Positions 1-7,465 of a stretch of 64,000 nt of DNA are shown here, piece by piece. Under the pieces are notes generated by a model that saw only the letters and a list, made by a program, of their open reading frames with translations, was not told the DNA's origin and did no database searches. This DNA is from Piscinibacter aquaticus (GTDB taxonomy: Bacteria; Pseudomonadota; Gammaproteobacteria; Burkholderiales; Burkholderiaceae_C), in NCBI GenBank assembly GCA_007994965.1, contig VOPW01000001.1, positions 1,798,001-1,862,000 on the forward strand. The letters run 5' to 3'. The first letter of the stretch is position 1, and every line of letters begins with the position of its first letter. The position numbers and the translations under genes were made by a program.

Positions 1-285
1 TGTGCCAGTCCCAGCCGTACTTCTCCGCGCACTCCATGTACGCCTCCGCGATATCGCGGCAGGCGTCACCGTCGAAGTACTTCGGGATCGGCGGCAGCAT
101 CTTGCCGGCGGCACGCGCGGCCAGGCTGAGCATGGCGGCCAGCTCTTCGGCCTTGTCGGGCTCCGGCTCGGGCTCCTGGCCAGGGATCACGGTCGCGGCG
201 GCGGGTCGGCATCGGCTGCAGCCGCGATCGCGGCGACGCTGGCCAGCTCGCCGGGCAGCTGCTCGGCGTCGGGTTTGGTCTTCAT
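1..285 (-). CDS. Partial hypothetical protein of the left mobile element
   Basis: The ATG at 285 follows the stop of the upstream gene by 3 bases. The protein starts MKTKPDAEQLPGELASV, and after one apparent frameshift near 190-200 it continues through an EPEPEPDKAEELAAML stretch and IPKYFDGDACRDIAEAYM to the window edge, so the C-terminus is missing. No catalytic motif is visible. It is the last visible gene of a minus-strand operon of short overlapping genes typical of phage or plasmid accessory modules. Without the proposed frameshift the upstream frame stays open through this region, so a fusion with the upstream gene is the alternative reading. Function unknown. Confidence 0.45.
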
Positions 286-288
286 GGG

Positions 289-607
289 TCAGTCCAGCAG
301 GGTTGATGCCCAGGTGCGGCGCCCGGCCGGCGGTGCCGGCGGCGCGGCCCCCTGCACCACAGGCGGTGCAGGGGGCGACGGGCGCGGGCGGGTTATCCGT
401 TGCCGGTTTCGGCGCGGGCGCCGGTTCGGGCTCGCCCACCGGCCGCATGCCGGCCTTGATCAGCTGCGCTTGCGCCCCGTTCTTCGCGTGCGTCATCAGG
501 CCGCACTCCGGGCAATGCCGATAGGGCAGCTTGCCCGGCGTCTGCTTGATGTGCGCGTGTTCGAAGCCGCAGTCAGGGCAGGCCTTGCGGCCGATGATGC
601 TCGCCAT
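289..607 (-). CDS. Small zinc-ribbon protein of the left mobile element
   Basis: It starts at ATG 607, whose first base overlaps the stop of the upstream gene. Two CxxC knuckles, CPDCGFEH (residues about 10-17) and CPECGLMTH (about 32-40), form a likely zinc ribbon. A Pro/Ala-rich linker follows. The expected end is ...ASTLLD with a stop at 289-291, which requires one frameshift near 300-330; in the uninterrupted frame the ORF reads on to the window edge. Zinc ribbons of this size are common in phage and plasmid early operons and may bind nucleic acid or partner proteins. The specific role is unknown. Confidence 0.5.
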
Positions 608-825
608 CAGACGCCGGCAGCTTCGCAGAGCGCTTCAACACGCTCGGTCAGGTGCGCCAGGGCGGCATCCACCGGCTGCACCACCGGCGGCTCTTCGGCC
701 TGGTCGTGCGCCTGCTGGAGCAGCACGCCGAGCTGCTGTGCCGTCTGCTGGCCGTCCGGGGTGATCCGCTGGCCGGCGTTCAGTTCAGCCAGCAGGGCGA
801 GGGCTTGCGCGAGGCGTTCTTTCAT
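607..825 (-). CDS. Small helical hypothetical protein (72 aa)
   Basis: I chose the ATG at 825 (MKERLAQALALLAELNAGQ) over the longer upstream reading, because the upstream part is arginine/proline-rich shadow sequence. The protein is mostly helical with Gln-rich segments (QQTAQQLGVLLQQAHDQ) and an acidic-amphipathic tail. Its stop overlaps the start of the zinc-ribbon gene (TGATG), so translation is probably coupled. No recognised family. Confidence 0.5.
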   Translation of the reverse strand: MKERLAQALALLAELNAGQRITPDGQQTAQQLGVLLQQAHDQAEEPPVVQPVDAALAHLTERVEALCEAAGV

Positions 826-851
826 GGGTGGCTCCATAGGGAATGGCAGGG

Positions 852-977
852 TCAGGGCTCGCGCTTCTCCAGGGCAGCCAGGCGGGCTTCCATGGCCTCG
901 ATTCGATCCAGCAGCGCGTGAAGCGGCTTCTTCGCTGGGCCAAAGGGGATCAGGTTGATCAGGGCGCGCAAGTCCAT
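852..977 (-). CDS. 41-residue coiled-coil protein
   Basis: Short ORF from ATG 977 (MDLRALINLIPFGPAKKPL) to TGA at 852-854. The second half, ALLDRIEAMEARLAALEKRE, is a clean amphipathic heptad helix, so it probably oligomerises. It precedes the 72-aa gene by 26 bases in the same operon. Its start codon lies inside a palindrome (976-990), which suggests direct regulation. Reality is supported by codon use and by its fit in the operon; function unknown. Confidence 0.45.
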   Translation of the reverse strand: MDLRALINLIPFGPAKKPLHALLDRIEAMEARLAALEKREP

Positions 978-990
978 AGTCCGAGACTAT
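976..990. promoter_or_regulatory. Palindromic operator ATAGTC-CGA-GACTAT
   Basis: A perfect 6-bp inverted repeat with a 3-bp centre overlaps the start of the 41-aa gene. A further half-site, ATAGTC, follows at 1010-1015. The palindrome at 1428-1446 has a related TAGT..C-GA-G..ACTA pattern, so one protein may bind both. Repressor binding is inferred. Confidence 0.45.
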
Positions 991-1272
991 CGCGCAGCGC
1001 CGCGCCATAGTCAATGGAAAACGACCCGCCAGAACGGCCCAGGAGGCGTTTTCCGGGCCTCTCCCCTATCCACCCCTTGCGCGCCCTCCGATCGCGCCCC
1101 AGCGCTCGATCCTGCAAGCCGTGACGCCTCTCCATGGCTCCAGCGCGCTCCGCGCTTGGCGGCCCCCCCCTTCAAGACTGCATTGCGGGCTGCATGCGCA
1201 GCACCGGCCTCGGCCAGGCGCGCGCAGTTCGCGCGGCGCTGTGCGCCTGGTGCGTCTGTTGATCCGGGGTGA

Positions 1273-1331
1273 GCGATCGGCACAAGCCGATCGCGGGGGC
1301 GCAGCCCCGGGGGCGTGCCCGCGAAGCGGGC
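1273..1331. other. Cluster of three hairpins, possible replication or transfer origin element
   Basis: Three successive dyads lie in a 59-bp stretch: GCGATCGGC/GCCGATCGC (9-bp arms, 4-base loop, 1273-1294), GGGGC/GCCCC (3-base loop, 1296-1308) and GCCCGC/GCGGGC (GAA loop, 1317-1331). None is followed by a T tract, so they do not look like terminators. Such clusters occur at rolling-circle, single-strand or transfer origins. The region 978-1557 has no convincing gene. Confidence 0.4.
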
Positions 1332-1383
1332 GATGTTCTTCCCCGCAGGGGGACCGATTTAGGGCTCCCCGCGCGCCTCGCGA

Positions 1384-1496
1384 GTTATCCACGGAATGTG
1401 GAAAACAAAGGAGGGTACCCCTGTGTTCTTAGTACGAAGTACTAAGGAGTTAGATCATGTCAAAACCCATGACCTAACCTGTGCACAAGTAGGTCA
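1384..1496. other. Dyad-rich, AT-richer segment with DnaA-box-like site (candidate origin or control region)
   Basis: Contains GTTATCCAC (1384-1392), one base short of a DnaA-box consensus, in an imperfect inverted repeat with GTGGAAAAC (1398-1406). Next is a perfect palindrome CTTAGTAC-GAA-GTACTAAG (1428-1446), and then TGACCTA (1470-1476) with its inverse TAGGTCA (1490-1496). The local AT content is higher than in the surrounding sequence. Together with the adjacent hairpins this is the best origin candidate in the window. A strong regulatory region for the genes on its left is the alternative. Confidence 0.4.
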
Positions 1497-1557
1497 GGAA
1501 TCCAGCAACGGCGCGGGTTTGCGGCGTGTCGCTTTGCGCCGAACGCCTGTCAAAACC

Positions 1558-1950
1558 TCAGGGGCCGAACCTGCCCCTACCCCATACGGAAGCCAAATTT
1601 GAAGCACCTTCCGTTCGCGGTTGAAGTCGGGTGCGCGCTTGACCAAAGCCGACCCGCTCCAGGCCGTCCAGCTCGGTGCGCAGCTGGCGCGGCGAGGGCG
1701 AGGCCTTAGGCCTGCCGCCCTTGGGGTTCACGGCGTAGCGCAGCACCCAGGCCAAGCGGTAGTAGCTCAGAGCCATCACGCGGCCATCGGCGCGCACGAA
1801 GGGCCGCAGGCCTTGCCAGTAGATCGCCATGGCCAGCGGCCCCTGCCCGATCAGGCGCGAGCGCTCTTCGGCCGATGACATGAAGTCGGCTCCGACCGGA
1901 TCGAAACCGAACAGGTCCAACGTGTGTTCGTCGAGGGCTCGCCGGGGCAT
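1558..1950 (-). CDS. Hypothetical protein of the replication-like module (130 aa)
   Basis: The ATG at 1950 overlaps the stop of the upstream gene (TGATG). The N-terminal 90 residues (LFGFDPVGADFMSSAEERSR ... GPLAMAIYWQGLRPFVRADG) look like an ordered domain, followed by a basic tail ending near 1558. It sits between the winged-helix-like gene and the origin-like segment, as replication accessory genes often do. No family is recognised; a role in replication is only positional inference. Confidence 0.5.
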   Translation of the reverse strand: MPRRALDEHTLDLFGFDPVGADFMSSAEERSRLIGQGPLAMAIYWQGLRPFVRADGRVMALSYYRLAWVLRYAVNPKGGRPKASPSPRQLRTELDGLERVGFGQARTRLQPRTEGASNLASVWGRGRFGP

Positions 1951-2302
1951 CAGTTGACGGGAATGGATTGGGTGCCCGGGTGCAGCAGCTTGAGCAGCAC
2001 GCGCCCGGCCTTGAGGTTCTCGGCCTTGGAGGTCTGCACTAGGCCGGTGGCCACCAGCTGCTCGATCGCCGTGCGAACCTGCTGAGTCGACGGCGGGTCG
2101 GGCCGCAGCTCGAGGCGACGCTTCACCATGGGCGTCACCATGGTGGAGATCTGCGAGTAGGTCAGCTCGGGCACGATGCCCGTGCGCGCGTCGGCAGTCG
2201 GCTTGAGCGCGAAGAAGTAGATGGCCTTGGCGGGTGCGAGAGGCGACGAAGCGCGATCAGCTCGGCTTCGATCACGACGAAGGCGTTCATGGTGTAGGCC
2301 AT
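1950..2302 (-). CDS. Putative winged-helix DNA-binding protein, one frameshift
   Basis: Reconstructed from two frames: MAYTMNAFVVIEAELIAL (start 2302) continues, after a single indel near 2245, into AKAIYFFALKPTADARTGIV and PELTYSQISTMVTPMVKRRL. The last part (PSTQQVRTAIEQLVATGLVQ, then LKAGRVLLKLL) has helix-turn-helix plus wing character, as in replication-initiator or partition-type DNA-binding proteins. About 117 residues in total. It overlaps the next gene by 1 base. DNA binding is inferred from this pattern. Confidence 0.45.
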
Positions 2303-2333
2303 TGGCTCGGGCAGCGAGGATGAAGGGGGTTCA

Positions 2334-2744
2334 TCATGCTCGCGCCTCGAAATCAGCAAGCCTGCGGCCCTTGGCCATCTCGGCGCGCAGCCAGGCGGGC
2401 ATGAGGCCGCGCCCGCTCCAGGTGGAGCCGGTCATCTGGTCGCGGTACCGCACCGCATGGCGAGGCCTGGCCGGCTCGATGCAGAACTCGCGCAGCAGGC
2501 GCAGGATGCGGCGCTGGCTCTCTTCGCTCACCTGGTCGCCACGCTCCCAGGTGCGGAGGGTTCGCTCGCTGATGCTGGCTCGCGCGGCGAAGTCGGCCTG
2601 GCTGAGGCCGGTTCGTGCGCGCGCCTGGTGGTTGGGGCTGCCGACCTTCACAGCGCCGGCATAGGCGCCGCGCTTCTTGCCTTGCTGGCGCATGCTGCGC
2701 TCGAGCTTGGCCTTCGTCTCCAGCAGGTCTTGAAGGCTACGCAT
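2334..2744 (-). CDS. Hybrid regulator: XRE helix-turn-helix joined to an H-NS-type DNA-binding tail
   Basis: The start at ATG 2744 is preferred over an upstream GTG (2774) because GGGGAGGGG lies just before it. Residues about 35-90 form an XRE-type helix-turn-helix (TGLSQADFAARASISERTL, then RTWERGDQVSEE). The C-terminal 35 residues, YRDQMTGSTWSGRGLMPAWL and the following helix, match the H-NS C-terminal DNA-binding motif (TWSGRGxxPxW). Joining the two in one small protein is unusual. It could be both a specific operator binder and an AT-rich DNA or nucleoid binder. It is encoded in the left element's operon, so it may control the element or silence the host. Confidence 0.65.
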   Translation of the reverse strand: MRSLQDLLETKAKLERSMRQQGKKRGAYAGAVKVGSPNHQARARTGLSQADFAARASISERTLRTWERGDQVSEESQRRILRLLREFCIEPARPRHAVRYRDQMTGSTWSGRGLMPAWLRAEMAKGRRLADFEARA

Positions 2745-2814
2745 GCCGCCCCTCCCCTTGCCGGTTTCGTGCACCGGTGCGGCAGCTCCAGCGTGAAGCG
2801 GTCCTCAGGCTGCT

Positions 2815-3110
2815 TCACGGGCGGCACTCCCGGAGATGCTCGATGCGATAGCGCGCCATGAACCACCCGAAGCGGGCATCGTCCACGCTCACCCACACCG
2901 GCCATCGCGCACGAGCTCGCGCTCCCAGTGCTGCACGATCGCGCGGCGCTCAGTGCCGTCGTGATAGGTCACCTTGCACACCATGCCGGCCTTGAGCGGC
3001 TCGGCGGCGTAGGCACGGCCGATGGCCAGCCAGATCAGGCACCAGGCCGCGATCGACAACAAGAGGTTGCGCAGGTTGATGCACGACGGATAGCGGCGAT
3101 CGCGGCTCAT
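2815..3110 (-). CDS. Small membrane-anchored or exported protein, one frameshift
   Basis: ATG 3110 overlaps the upstream stop (ATGA). A hydrophobic segment, NLLLSIAAWCLIWLAIG, followed by RAYAAEP looks like a signal anchor or cleavable signal peptide. The mature part reads LKAGMVCKVTYHDGTERRAI. After an indel near 2900 it continues PVWVSVDDARFGWFMARYRI and ends at 2815. A GTG start overlapping this stop (2816-2818) opens a short ORF (KQPEDRFTLELPHRC) that I cannot follow with confidence. Function unknown. Confidence 0.45.
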
Positions 3111-3292
3111 GGCTTGGCTCCCTTGAAGGCCGGGGCCTTGCAGCACCGAACGCACGTCACCTTGCCGGTGTCTCGCGCGTAGTGGCCTTTGCTCCAGCCG
3201 GTGTTCTTGCTGTTGCGCTGGCCACAGGCGGGCACGGCGCTTCCCTTGAGGCCCACGTTGAAGTGGACGATGCGGCGGAAGGTCTCGCTCAT
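3107..3292 (-). CDS. 61-residue cysteine-motif protein
   Basis: Starts MSETFRRIVHFNVGLKGSAV and contains PACGQRNSKN and VTCVRCCKAP, a likely Zn-binding CxnCxxC pair. Both ends overlap neighbouring genes by ATGA junctions, so translation is coupled. Proteins of this type are common in phage and plasmid early regions; function unknown. Confidence 0.55.
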   Translation of the reverse strand: MSETFRRIVHFNVGLKGSAVPACGQRNSKNTGWSKGHYARDTGKVTCVRCCKAPAFKGAKP

Positions 3293-3521
3293 TGCGGCGC
3301 CGCTCCGATGGCTGCACGCGTGGCCTCGTCCACGTCGGCAAGGATCTGCTCGGCGCGGTCGAGATCACGCACGGCGGCCTGCAGCTCGTTGAACGCGATT
3401 TCCAGCAGGCAGTAGTTGCCGATCGGCACTGGTCGAGAGCGATGCACGCGCGCTCCACGCGAGCGGCCAGCTCGCGGTGGCGAGGGTCGGCCATCACCTC
3501 GATGATCTTGCGGCCGGTCAT
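3289..3521 (-). CDS. Small helical protein, one frameshift
   Basis: Starts MTGRKIIEVMADPRHRELAA at 3521. An indel near 3435 moves the frame from CIALDQ to VPIGNYCLLEIAFNELQAAV, after which RDLDRAEQILADVDEATRAA runs to the stop at 3289-3291. The repaired protein is about 77 residues, helical and acidic at the C-terminus. Stop and start overlap with both neighbours. No family recognised. Confidence 0.45.
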
Positions 3522-3712
3522 GAGCGGCCCTCCAGCACGCGCAGCACGCCGTGAATCAGCACGCGTGCGGTGTTCAGCGGATCGAGCACGTGCACGTGGC
3601 CGTAGTCGGCCTCTTCGCACTTCTCAGCCGCAATCACCAGGGCGTGCAGGCAGTTGAGCACTGCGTCGTGGGCTTCTCGCTCGTCGCGAGTCATGGTCGC
3701 AACGCCGCTCAT
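3518..3712 (-). CDS. Small hypothetical protein (64 aa)
   Basis: ATG 3712 gives MSGVATMTRDEREAHDAVLN and then CLHALVIAAEKCEEADYGHV. This start is chosen because it overlaps the upstream stop by ATGA, whereas the longer frame is shadow sequence. Mostly helical. Function unknown; part of the left element's operon. Confidence 0.5.
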   Translation of the reverse strand: MSGVATMTRDEREAHDAVLNCLHALVIAAEKCEEADYGHVHVLDPLNTARVLIHGVLRVLEGRS

Positions 3713-3977
3713 ACGCCCACCTGAAAGCAACGCACCACGCGAATGGGCACCGTGCGACGGTGCTCGCGGGTGGCCCACAGGCCGTAGAAGTCCGCGCGGG
3801 CGCGCAGGGTGGCGTCCTCGCTGTTGGCGGCGTAGCCGCGCCAGTCGTGCTTCCAGCGGTCCCCCCACACGGCGGGGTCTCCGCACTCCATGTCCACCTG
3901 CCAGAGGGTGAACGGCGAGGGGATGGGCCGCAGGGGCGGCAGATTCAGGGTGACGGGGGCGTGGCGGTCAGCTCCAT
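3709..3977 (-). CDS. First gene of the left minus-strand operon, one homopolymer frameshift
   Basis: Translation from ATG 3977 (MELTATPP, preceded by CTGGAG) breaks at a CCCCC run near 3950. With one base adjusted it continues VTLNLPPLRPIPSPFTLWQV and joins the open frame MDMECGDPAVWGDRWKHDWR, then ENSEDATLRARADFYGLWAT-like sequence to 3709. The repaired protein has about 89 residues. It is a clear case where a homopolymer length error explains a broken gene. Its promoter must lie in the dyad region 3992-4038. Function unknown. Confidence 0.5.
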
Positions 3978-3991
3978 GGGCGGCTCCAGTT

Positions 3992-4038
3992 GTTTACGGC
4001 TTCGCGCCGTGAGCATACCACGGCGGGATGCCGTAAAC
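3992..4038. promoter_or_regulatory. Nested-dyad operator between repressor and minus-strand operon
   Basis: Outer arms GTTTACGGC (3992-4000) and GCCGTAAAC (4030-4038) are perfect inverses. Nested inside them are CGCCGTG (4005-4011) and CACGGCG (4019-4025) around AGCATAC. The element is centred between the divergent starts at 3977 and 4064, so it probably carries both promoters and binds the adjacent repressor. Binding is inferred from position and symmetry. Confidence 0.6.
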
Positions 4039-4063
4039 TGCGGCCGTCTCTATGGAGGTTTCC

Positions 4064-4657
4064 ATGCAAAGCTGCGCCGACTACATCAGGGCGTCAAAGG
4101 CCAAGCTGGGCAACGAGCGGATGAGCGACCGGGAGTGCGGGAAGCACTTCGGCGTGAGCAGCTCGGTGATCAGCGACGCTCGATACGACAACATGAGCGA
4201 CCCGCTCGCCATGAAGGTGGCCGACCTTCTCGGTATCGAACGCGGGGAGGTGCTGCTCGTGGCGCGCGCTGCACGCGAGGTGCGCCCGGAGGTGCGCGAA
4301 GCGCTGCTGGCCTACGCGGGAAAAGTCCTGCGCCTGGTGCCCTCGAATGCTGCTAAGGCCGGCGCGGTCCTGGCGGTGGCACTCGGCGCGGTTAGTGTCC
4401 CCTCGCCTGCTGAGGCGCGCGTGGCCTCGCACTCTCAAGTGTCTGTATATTATGTCAACTGTGATGCGCAAGGCCATGAGCCACGGCCTCGCAACTGTCG
4501 ATACCCGCTTACCTCGCCAACGCTCCTAGGTCAGGCTGCTAACGACTACAACATGAAACTGCCAACGGCGCGTTGGCGGACATTGAGGAGCCACGTGTTC
4601 GACGACGCACGGTTCGTCTCATCAACCGAACCCGGTCGCAGACCTTCCCGAACCTAG
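4064..4657 (+). CDS. XRE-type repressor of the left element
   Basis: The start is set at ATG 4064 (MQSCADYIRASKAKLGNERM) rather than 4052, because GGAGG at 4055-4059 is correctly spaced only for 4064. Residues 1-65 form a phage-type helix-turn-helix (DRECGKHFGVSSSVISDARY, then SDPLAMKVADLLGIERGEVL). A helical segment (REVRPEVREALLAYAGKVLR) and a hydrophobic AKAGAVLAVALGAVSV follow. The pattern resembles DUF3693-type regulators of filamentous and other prophages, which usually end near residue 120. The last 70 residues here may be an artefact of a frameshift near 4430 or of element decay. It reads away from the operator, consistent with autoregulation. Confidence 0.55.
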   Translation: MQSCADYIRASKAKLGNERMSDRECGKHFGVSSSVISDARYDNMSDPLAMKVADLLGIERGEVLLVARAAREVRPEVREALLAYAGKVLRLVPSNAAKAGAVLAVALGAVSVPSPAEARVASHSQVSVYYVNCDAQGHEPRPRNCRYPLTSPTLLGQAANDYNMKLPTARWRTLRSHVFDDARFVSSTEPGRRPSRT

Positions 4658-5040
4658 GCCCGCCAGCTTTGCCGTGTACAAGGGACGCCACGCGCCCTAG
4701 TTTGGTGAACTCGTCGAGTGCAGCCTGTACCGTAGCCGGACTCTGGAGCGACGACAGACCCCTTGCCATGTCGCACCTACTTGGCAGTGGCCACGGGCGT
4801 GTCGGGCGTGGTCTGGTTGGTGCATTGTGGCCGCATGGGTCCTGAGTCCGCTTGGGCGTCGAGTCCCCAGCGGGGTACTTCCCGGCGTTCGAGGCCAACT
4901 TGGAGGCTACGGCCTCGTTGAGGTCCACACCCAGCACCGCGGAGACCCACGTGTTGCGCTCCCTCTCATACCGAAGGTCAGGGCCAAAGATGATGCCGAC
5001 ATAGTCGAACTCGAAGCCCTGCAAGGTCTTCAACCCTCCC
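4640..5040 (-). pseudogene. Decayed, internally deleted copy of the DUF3883 - MazG - DUF2075 helicase gene block
   Basis: Three fragments are homologous to genes at 36.7-39.2 kb, in the same strand and order. LQGFEFDYVGIIFGPDLRYE (about 5030-4960) matches the helicase C-terminal half. VLGVDLNEAVASKLASNAGK and KYPAGDSTPKRT (about 4945-4850) match the end of the MazG gene. LSSLQSPATVQAALDEFTKL (about 4755-4690) matches the start of the DUF3883 gene. The helicase and MazG pieces are joined by a deletion of about 430 bp relative to the intact block. Stops and frame breaks make it non-functional. It shows that a related block once stood at this junction or was duplicated here. Confidence 0.75.
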
Positions 5041-5105
5041 CGGTCACACCTGCGACAACCCTGGCGGCCCGCCAGCTTTTTAGCGAGGAGAGCTGACGCC
5101 CGCAA

Positions 5106-6656
5106 ATGAGCGTAGCGCCCGCACAACTGCGGGTCCAAGGGCCTCGACGAAGGCAGAATCTCACGTTTGGTTACGGCGCACCTTGCGGTTTGAATGCGCC
5201 GCCGCAACAGGAGAAGAAACCTTTGGGATTCTTTCGCACGGTATGGCAATGGCTCTTAGCTCCCGGCAACCAGTCGTCGGACCACGACGACGACATCCAG
5301 AAGATTGATGTTGCCAAGCTCGCCAAGGAGCTCAACCTCGCCGCGGAGGGCAAGCGCCTGGGCGAAGCGGGCCTGCCGCCTCCGGAGGCGACGACGCTGT
5401 ACGGGCCGGAGTCCGCCTGCGTCCAGAGAGTCGAGCAAGCCAGGCAGGGCTATGTCACCTGGGCCCAAAGAAGGCTCAACATCCTGAGCCGCGACCTGGG
5501 GCACTCGGACGTCACCTCCGAGGTCAACCGGGCACTGCAGGCCCACCAGGAGTTTGAGCGCGAAGCCAGCAGCGTGCTCAACCGCCACGAGGGCGTGCTG
5601 GCCAGGCTGTCCGAGCAGGCGCGCCAGAGAAGGCGGGAGTTGCAGGATTTCAAGGCACGGCATCGCCTGACCCGAGATGCGGACTACCCGGACTCCACCG
5701 GTCGCTTTAAGCGCATCGGGTTTCTGGGGTTGTTGCTGCTCGTCGAGGCAGGCCTGAACACGAAGTTCTTCGCCGAAGGGCTGGACCTGGGGCTTCTGGG
5801 CGGTGCGATAGAGGCGTTGACTGCCGCATTCTTCAACGTCGTCATCGCGTTCGTGTTGGGCTGGCTTGTCGTCCGGTTCGTCTTCCACTCGTCGGTGGCG
5901 TTCAAGTGCCTCGGCGTCCTCGGCTCTGCTTGCGCCGTGGGCGTGATGGTCTTCGTTGGCCTGTTCATTTCCCACTACCGCGGAGCTGTCCAGTCCGAAT
6001 CAGCACGGGCATGGGAAGTGGCCGGCTCGGCTCTGTGGGACAGTCCACTTGCCTTGCAAGGGTCCGCCTGGGGACTGTTCGCCGTCAGCATCACGTTTGC
6101 CATCTTCGCGCTGCTGGATGGCATCTCGTTCGATGACCTTCACCCCCACTACGGCGCGTACAGCCGCAGAGCCCGGACCGCCGAAGACGACCATCAAGAC
6201 GAGATGGACGCCGTGCGAGAGGAGCTCGAGCAGCTCAAGCAAGAGCAGCTGCAGGCCCTGGACCGCACGCTCGAGCGTGCGCAGTCGTCCATTGCGGTCT
6301 TTGAGTCGACGATTCGCGACAAGCACTCCGCGGGCAATCGACTGGCCACTCTCATGGCCGATGCCGACAACTCGCTTGAGGCACTGCTGCAGACGTTTCG
6401 CGCGGAGAACGAGTTGGCACGCAATGGCGTGCCTCGCCCGGCCTACTTCGACACCTATCCCAAGCTGCGGGAGCTGCCCCTGCCCAATTTCGACACGACG
6501 GCCGACGAGCAGTCGCTGGCTATGCAGAAGGCGCTCGTGCGCAGGCTCGTCGAGGGGGCCGAGCAACTACGGGGAAACATCCAGACCGCCTTCAACAAGC
6601 AGTTCGACGGCGAGAGCCCGTTGGCCACCCACTTTCCTGGTAAGGAGGTCGCCTGA
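5106..6656 (+). CDS. Multi-pass membrane protein with long cytoplasmic coiled coils (516 aa), first gene of a putative motor-type system
   Basis: Residues about 70-195 are charged helix (LAKELNLAAEGKRLGEAG ... EQARQRRRELQDFKARHRL). About four TM helices follow (FLGLLLLVEAGL; ALTAAFFNVVIAFVLGWLVV; CLGVLGSACAVGVMVFVGLF; LFAVSITFAIFALLDGI). After them comes a second coiled coil (DEMDAVREELEQLKQEQLQA) and an acidic tail. The first 40 residues (MSVAPAQLRVQGPRRRQN) lie at the edge of a decayed region, so the true start may be downstream. Its stop overlaps the next ATG (TGATG). No known family recognised. Probably an inner-membrane scaffold or stator partner of the proteins encoded at 6656-10422. 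Confidence 0.7.
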   Translation: MSVAPAQLRVQGPRRRQNLTFGYGAPCGLNAPPQQEKKPLGFFRTVWQWLLAPGNQSSDHDDDIQKIDVAKLAKELNLAAEGKRLGEAGLPPPEATTLYGPESACVQRVEQARQGYVTWAQRRLNILSRDLGHSDVTSEVNRALQAHQEFEREASSVLNRHEGVLARLSEQARQRRRELQDFKARHRLTRDADYPDSTGRFKRIGFLGLLLLVEAGLNTKFFAEGLDLGLLGGAIEALTAAFFNVVIAFVLGWLVVRFVFHSSVAFKCLGVLGSACAVGVMVFVGLFISHYRGAVQSESARAWEVAGSALWDSPLALQGSAWGLFAVSITFAIFALLDGISFDDLHPHYGAYSRRARTAEDDHQDEMDAVREELEQLKQEQLQALDRTLERAQSSIAVFESTIRDKHSAGNRLATLMADADNSLEALLQTFRAENELARNGVPRPAYFDTYPKLRELPLPNFDTTADEQSLAMQKALVRRLVEGAEQLRGNIQTAFNKQFDGESPLATHFPGKEVA

Positions 6657-7461
6657 TGGCTCACCTGGGTCGCCGCGCCGCCGCCCGGCGCCGCAACAAC
6701 ATCATTTGGGGCATCGTTGCCTTTGTGGCCCTCTTCGAGCGGTCGCAGCCCTCATCTACGCCCAGCGCCAGGCGCCGGCGAAGTTGAACCCAGACACGCT
6801 GTGTCCGCCCGGTGGCCCGCAGGGTCACATCGTCTTGCTGGTAGACCGTACCGACCCGCTGAACTTCACCCAGAAGAAGGCATTCTCCGAGCTGATGCAC
6901 GAGGTCATCGAGCGGCGCACGCCGGCCGGCCACCTACTGTCGGTGTACGTCCTGGGGGAGGACTTCAAGGAGACCGCTGAGCCTCTCATCGAGATGTGCA
7001 ACCCAGGCACGGGGGAAGACTCGCGCTTCCTGGACGGCAACCCGGAGAAGGAGAAAAGGCGATACGAGCAACGCTTCCTGAAGCCGCTGGCGGAGCAAGC
7101 CGAGGCCCTGGTGAGCTCCACCGCAGCCAAGTACTCGCCCATCTTCGAGATGCTCCAGATGGTCAGCATCAACTCGTTTCGCAAACACGGCGTCCAGGGC
7201 GAGCGCCGACTCCTCATCGTGTCCGACATGCTGCACAACACCCCACAGGCGTCGATGTTCCGAGGCTCGCTCGACTACGGGACATTTGCTGCCAGCGAAT
7301 ACGGCCACAAGATGACGCTGGAGATGCAAGGCGTGAAAGTCGAGCTGAACTACCTACTGCACAGCCCGAAGCTGCAGACCATGCAGAACGTCAATTTCTG
7401 GGAGAAGCACTTCGACAAAGCCGGCGCCCGCGTCGTGGAAGTGCGTCGCATCGAAGGTTGA
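6656..7461 (+). CDS. Membrane-anchored vWA-like protein, one frameshift
   Basis: From ATG 6656, a basic N-terminus (MAHLGRRAAARRRNN) leads into a TM helix IIWGIVAFVALF. An indel near 6735 shifts to AVAALIYAQRQAPAKLNPDT and a folded domain. HIVLLVDRTDPLNFTQKKAF resembles the first strand and loop of a von Willebrand A fold, with LLIVSDMLHNTPQAS as the fourth-strand region. The canonical DxSxS metal site is not intact (DRTDP). A single N-terminal TM with this topology suggests a mostly periplasmic domain. It is coupled to the upstream gene by TGATG and ends 4 bases before the next ATG. Confidence 0.6.
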
Positions 7462-7465
7462 ACCG

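Noticed and set aside
2..958. Long open frame on the plus strand at the left end
   Set aside because: It is a shadow of the minus-strand small genes; composition is Arg/Ala/Gly-rich and it opposes clear Cys-motif proteins.
1317..1331. GCCCGC-GAA-GCGGGC as an intrinsic terminator
   Set aside because: No T-rich tract on either side; better explained as part of the hairpin cluster.
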